The notes under the pieces: model-generated
The model's database searches: none
The model's input: the letters and a program-made list of their open reading frames with translations, nothing else
Told to the model about the DNA's origin: nothing
Made by a program: the position numbers and the translations under genes
Source of the DNA: Microbacterium hibisci
Lineage (GTDB): Bacteria > Actinomycetota > Actinomycetes > Actinomycetales > Microbacteriaceae
Assembly: GCF_015278255.1 (NCBI RefSeq)
Contig: NZ_JADIJC010000001.1
Coordinates: forward strand, 124,001-188,000
Reading direction: 5' to 3'
DNA: 64,000 nt
Shown: positions 61,358-64,000 of the stretch, one piece after another
How positions within the stretch are numbered: the stretch's first letter is position 1
How the letters are laid out: the number at the start of each line of letters is the position of its first letter

Positions 61358-61363
61358 ACGCTA
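61358..61363 (-). promoter_or_regulatory. -10 box of a leaderless rhodanese transcript
   Basis: On the minus strand TAGCGT is followed by GGACGC (6 nt) and ATG. Confidence 0.6.
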
Positions 61364-61470
61364 AGCGACGCGCGCCGCCGTCCCCCTCGGATGCGCGGCC
61401 AGATCGCGTCGGATTCCTGCCGAACAGAGTGGGCGCGACGCGCACGCGAGCGTCGGGAGCGAAGCAGAAT

Positions 61471-61515
61471 GACGGATGCCCCGGCCCGATCTGAGATCGG
61501 TCCGGGGCATCCGTC
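61471..61515 (-). terminator. Terminator of the qcr operon, built from the octamer
   Basis: A stem of about 20 bp with two mismatches (left arm GACGGATGCCCCGG, right arm CCGGGGCATCCGTC) lies 16-60 nt beyond the qcrB stop. Both arms contain the over-represented octamer or its one-base variant. Confidence 0.75.
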
Positions 61516-61530
61516 TGCGAAGCGGCGACC

Positions 61531-63393
61531 TTACTGGTCGCTCTCCTTCTCACGGTTGCGCGGGGCCTTGGTGCCTGCCTCCGGCTCGGGGACGATCACG
61601 TTCGAGGGGCGCACCGGCACCTCACCGTGCTTGCCGTCGTCGATCGGCTTGTGCGGGGCATCCGGCACTCCGGCGCGCTCGTGAGCGCCCTGGATCTCGG
61701 CGTCCTCCTCGGCCGCGATGTGGTCGAGGTCGTGGTGCTGGTGTGCCAGCGCCGCGTCGAGCTCGCCCTGCGTGACCGGCGTGAGACGGTCCTCGAAGAA
61801 CCAGCGCGAGACCGAGGCGCGGAGGTTCTCGTGCCAGGGGATCTGACCCTTGGCGTTGGGACGCACCACGAGCGGCTCGTACGAGTCGAAGGCCGCGAGC
61901 TTGTAGCGCTCGTACTCGTCGACCGGCTGGTGGACCTCGATGTACTCGCCGCCCGGGAGTCGGACGATGCGACCGGACTCGTAGCCGTGCAGCGCGATCT
62001 CGCGGTCCTTCTTCTGGAGCGCGATGCAGATGCGCTTCGTCACGAAGTAGGCGACGACGGGTCCGACGATCAGCAGCGCCTGCAGCGTGTGGATCACGCC
62101 CTCCATCGTCAGCCAGAAGTGCGTGGCGATGATGTCGGAGGAGGCCGCAGCCCACAGCACGGCGTAGAACGTCACGCCGGCCGCGCCGATGGCAGTGCGG
62201 GTGGCCGCGTTGCGCGGACGCTGCGCGATGTGGTGCTCGCGCTTGTCGCCGGTGACCCACGCCTCGATGAAGGGGTAGATCATCACCAGGACGATGAACA
62301 GGCCGAGCCCGACCAGGGGCACGAGGATGTTGAACGACCAGGTGCGGTCCAGGAACACGAACTCCCAGCCCGGAGGCACGAGGCGCAGTGCGCCGTCCGC
62401 GAAGCCGATGTACCAGTCGGGCTGGGTGCCGGCCGACACGGGGGACGGGTCGTACGGGCCGTAGTTCCAGATCGGGTTGATCGTGAACAGCGAGGCGACG
62501 AGCACGATCACGCCGAACGTGATGAACAGGAAGCCGCCCATCTTCGACATGTACACCGGCATCATCGGGTAGCCGACGACCACGTTGTTGGTGCGACCCG
62601 CGCCCGCGAACTGGGTGTGCTTGTTGATCACCATCAGCATCAGGTGGACGACGAGCAGGCCGACGAGGATCGCCGGAAGCAGCAGGATGTGCAGCGTGTA
62701 CAGGCGGCCGACGATCGCGGTGCCCGGGAACTCGCCGCCGAACAGCAGGAACGAGGTCCAGGTGCCGATGAGCGGGATTCCCTTGACCATGCCGTCGATG
62801 ATGCGGAGGCCGTTGCCCGAGAGCACGTCGTCGGGGAGCGAGTAGCCGGTGAAGCCCTCGCCCAGCGCCAGGATGAAGAGGATGAAGCCGATCACCCAGT
62901 TGAGCTCGCGCGGCTTGCGGAACGCGCCGGTGAAGAAGACGCGCAGCATGTGGACGCCGATGCCGGCGATGAACACCAGAGCCGCCCAGTGGTGGATCTG
63001 GCGGACCAGCAGGCCACCGCGGAGATCGAACGAGATCTCGAGCGTCGAGGCCATGGCCGCCGACATCTCGATGCCGCGCATCGGCAGGTATGCCCCGTCG
63101 TAGTGGGTCTCGACCATGGACGCCTGGAAGAAGAACGTCAGGAAGGTGCCCGAGAGCAGCACGACGACGAAGGCCCACAGCGCGATCTCGCCCAGCATGA
63201 ACGACCAGTGGTCGGGGAAGATCTTGCGGCCGAGCTCCTTGACGAAGCCGGAGAGGCTCGTGCGCTCGTCGATGTAGTTCGCCGTGGCGCCGATGAATCG
63301 GCCGCCCAGCGGCTTGCCACGCGGAGGAAGCGGACCGGACGAGACGGCCGGCTCCTGAGTGACGTTCTCAGTGGGGTGAGTGCCGGTACTCAA
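61531..63393 (-). CDS. qcrB: Cytochrome bc1 complex cytochrome b subunit (QcrB)
   Basis: QcrB oxidises menaquinol and carries hemes bL and bH. The 620-residue protein has the b-type span region with the His ligands of [20 protein letters not shown] and [20 protein letters not shown], the quinol-site PDWYIGF (PEWY equivalent), and a long acidic/charged C-terminus. The start is TTG 63393, giving [14 protein letters not shown]; it overlaps the qcrA stop by 4 nt (TTGA), so the two are coupled. A frame extending to 63561 would include a low-complexity, unlikely N-terminus. It is an antitubercular-type drug target in mycobacteria. Confidence 0.95.
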   Translation of the reverse strand: MSTGTHPTENVTQEPAVSSGPLPPRGKPLGGRFIGATANYIDERTSLSGFVKELGRKIFPDHWSFMLGEIALWAFVVVLLSGTFLTFFFQASMVETHYDGAYLPMRGIEMSAAMASTLEISFDLRGGLLVRQIHHWAALVFIAGIGVHMLRVFFTGAFRKPRELNWVIGFILFILALGEGFTGYSLPDDVLSGNGLRIIDGMVKGIPLIGTWTSFLLFGGEFPGTAIVGRLYTLHILLLPAILVGLLVVHLMLMVINKHTQFAGAGRTNNVVVGYPMMPVYMSKMGGFLFITFGVIVLVASLFTINPIWNYGPYDPSPVSAGTQPDWYIGFADGALRLVPPGWEFVFLDRTWSFNILVPLVGLGLFIVLVMIYPFIEAWVTGDKREHHIAQRPRNAATRTAIGAAGVTFYAVLWAAASSDIIATHFWLTMEGVIHTLQALLIVGPVVAYFVTKRICIALQKKDREIALHGYESGRIVRLPGGEYIEVHQPVDEYERYKLAAFDSYEPLVVRPNAKGQIPWHENLRASVSRWFFEDRLTPVTQGELDAALAHQHHDLDHIAAEEDAEIQGAHERAGVPDAPHKPIDDGKHGEVPVRPSNVIVPEPEAGTKAPRNREKESDQ

Positions 63394-64000
63394 TGACGCT
63401 CCCAGAAGCTCGGGCCGACGGGTTCGGTGAAGTCGCTGCGAGCGACCAGGTAGCCTTCGTCGTCGACGGTGATGGGCAGCTGCGGCAGCGGCCGCGCGGC
63501 CGGGCCGAAGATGACCTTGGCCTGGTCGGTCACGTCGAACTGCGACTGGTGGCAGGGGCACAGCAGGTGGTGGGTCTGCTGCTCGTAGAGCGCCACGGGG
63601 CAGCCGACGTGCGTGCAGACCTTCGAGTAGGCGACGATGCCGTTGTACGACCAGTCCTTGCGGTCGTCCGGCTCGTTGAGCTGCTCGGGGAGCAGACGGA
63701 CCAGGAGCACCAGCGCCTTGGCCTTCTCCTCGAGGTAGCCCTCGCTGTGCGAGACCTCGGCGAGAGCCTCGGGGATGACGTGCACGGCGGAGCCGAGCGT
63801 GAGATCGGCGGCCCGGATCGGCTCACCGGTCGGGTCGTGCGCGAGGCGCATGCCCTCTTCCCACATGGTGTGCTCGAGGAGGTACACCGGGTCGCCGGCG
63901 TGCGGCTTCTCGGGGGAGTTGAACGGCGCAAGGCCGCGGAACAGCACCACGCCCGGCACGACGGAGGCCACGAGCGCCGCGATCAGCGAGTTGCGGATCA
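63390..64000 (-). CDS. qcrA: Rieske iron-sulfur subunit of cytochrome bc1 (QcrA), 5' end outside window
   Basis: Only the C-terminal part (about 203 residues) is present; the frame is open to the window edge, where hydrophobic residues of the last membrane span are read ([18 protein letters not shown]). The Rieske domain has the cluster ligands CTHVGC and CPCHQS, an FDVTDQ segment and a C-terminal ARPLPQLPI. It overlaps qcrB by 4 nt. The missing N-terminus should hold the three membrane spans of actinobacterial QcrA. A GTG at 63971 is internal, not the start. Confidence 0.95.
   Translation of the reverse strand, partial: IRNSLIAALVASVVPGVVLFRGLAPFNSPEKPHAGDPVYLLEHTMWEEGMRLAHDPTGEPIRAADLTLGSAVHVIPEALAEVSHSEGYLEEKAKALVLLVRLLPEQLNEPDDRKDWSYNGIVAYSKVCTHVGCPVALYEQQTHHLLCPCHQSQFDVTDQAKVIFGPAARPLPQLPITVDDEGYLVARSDFTEPVGPSFWERH

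Overview
The window is a high-GC (roughly 70 %) chromosomal segment of an actinobacterium. Gene content and order point to the family Microbacteriaceae, most likely Microbacterium or a close relative. The signs are a dcw cluster without ftsA, actinobacterial FtsZ, SepF and DivIVA, class II DAHP synthase, a PknL/Rv2175c-type locus, and an aa3 oxidase (ctaCDF) facing a cytochrome bc1 (qcrAB). The base and codon style is uniform, apart from a pair of CPBP genes near 59-60.7 kb. I see no tRNA, rRNA, insertion sequence, prophage or CRISPR array. No gene-free stretch exceeds 300 bases; the longest (17606-17898) holds an interspersed repeat and a strong hairpin.

Layout. 1-5.4 kb: the end of a probable M14 carboxypeptidase, an extremely Met/Cys-rich copper-storage-like protein, a small unknown gene, a GarA/OdhI-type FHA protein, two MerR regulators (the first an FtsR homologue) and a cystathionine gamma-synthase/lyase with a palindromic upstream element. 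5.4-12.5 kb: a ParA ATPase, pyruvate carboxylase, a second ParA/MinD-like ATPase with a long acidic N-terminus, and peptide deformylase. 12.5-23.4 kb: acyl-CoA synthetase, ROK glucokinase, PlsC acyltransferase, DAHP synthase, the PASTA kinase PknL, a LysM/transglycosylase-like wall protein, an Rv2175c-type DNA-binding protein, a polyprenyl diphosphate synthase and a DUF3040 protein. 23.5-43.4 kb: the division and cell-wall cluster mraZ-rsmH-ftsL-ftsI-murF-mraY-murD-ftsW-murG, a reversed membrane-protein/GntR pair, murC-ftsQ-ftsZ-yggS-sepF-yggT-divIVA-lspA-rluD. 43.4-55.6 kb: small enzymes, dnaE, an acidic membrane protein, hisD, nrdR, pyrD, a DUF3043 protein, an M20 peptidase and erpA. 55.7-64 kb: ctaC-ctaD-ctaF, two CPBP membrane proteases, a rhodanese, and qcrB/qcrA on the opposite strand, with qcrA running off the edge.

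How the parts fit. Most of 12.5-43 kb is one envelope-synthesis and septation program. It supplies prenyl carrier precursor, lipid II (mur genes, mraY), its polymerisation (ftsW, ftsI), the Z-ring (ftsZ, sepF), polar growth (divIVA), a PASTA kinase that can sense wall fragments, and control by MraZ and probably by the FtsR-like MerR encoded at 2.8 kb. The right end is the respiratory bc1-aa3 supercomplex.

Most notable observations: (i) the octamer CGGATGCC/GGCATCCG occurs about 45-50 times by eye and forms the stems of three intergenic hairpins, a pattern reminiscent of DNA-uptake or Chi-type words; (ii) at least twelve genes have a TANNNT box exactly 6-7 nt before the start codon, implying leaderless mRNAs, and in five cases the box begins with the upstream gene's stop codon; (iii) the dcw cluster lacks murE and pgeF and is split by a reversed regulator/membrane cassette with its own operator-like palindrome; (iv) the ftsZ promoter has a MerR-type layout, and mraZ is preceded by three 10-bp-phased MraZ boxes.
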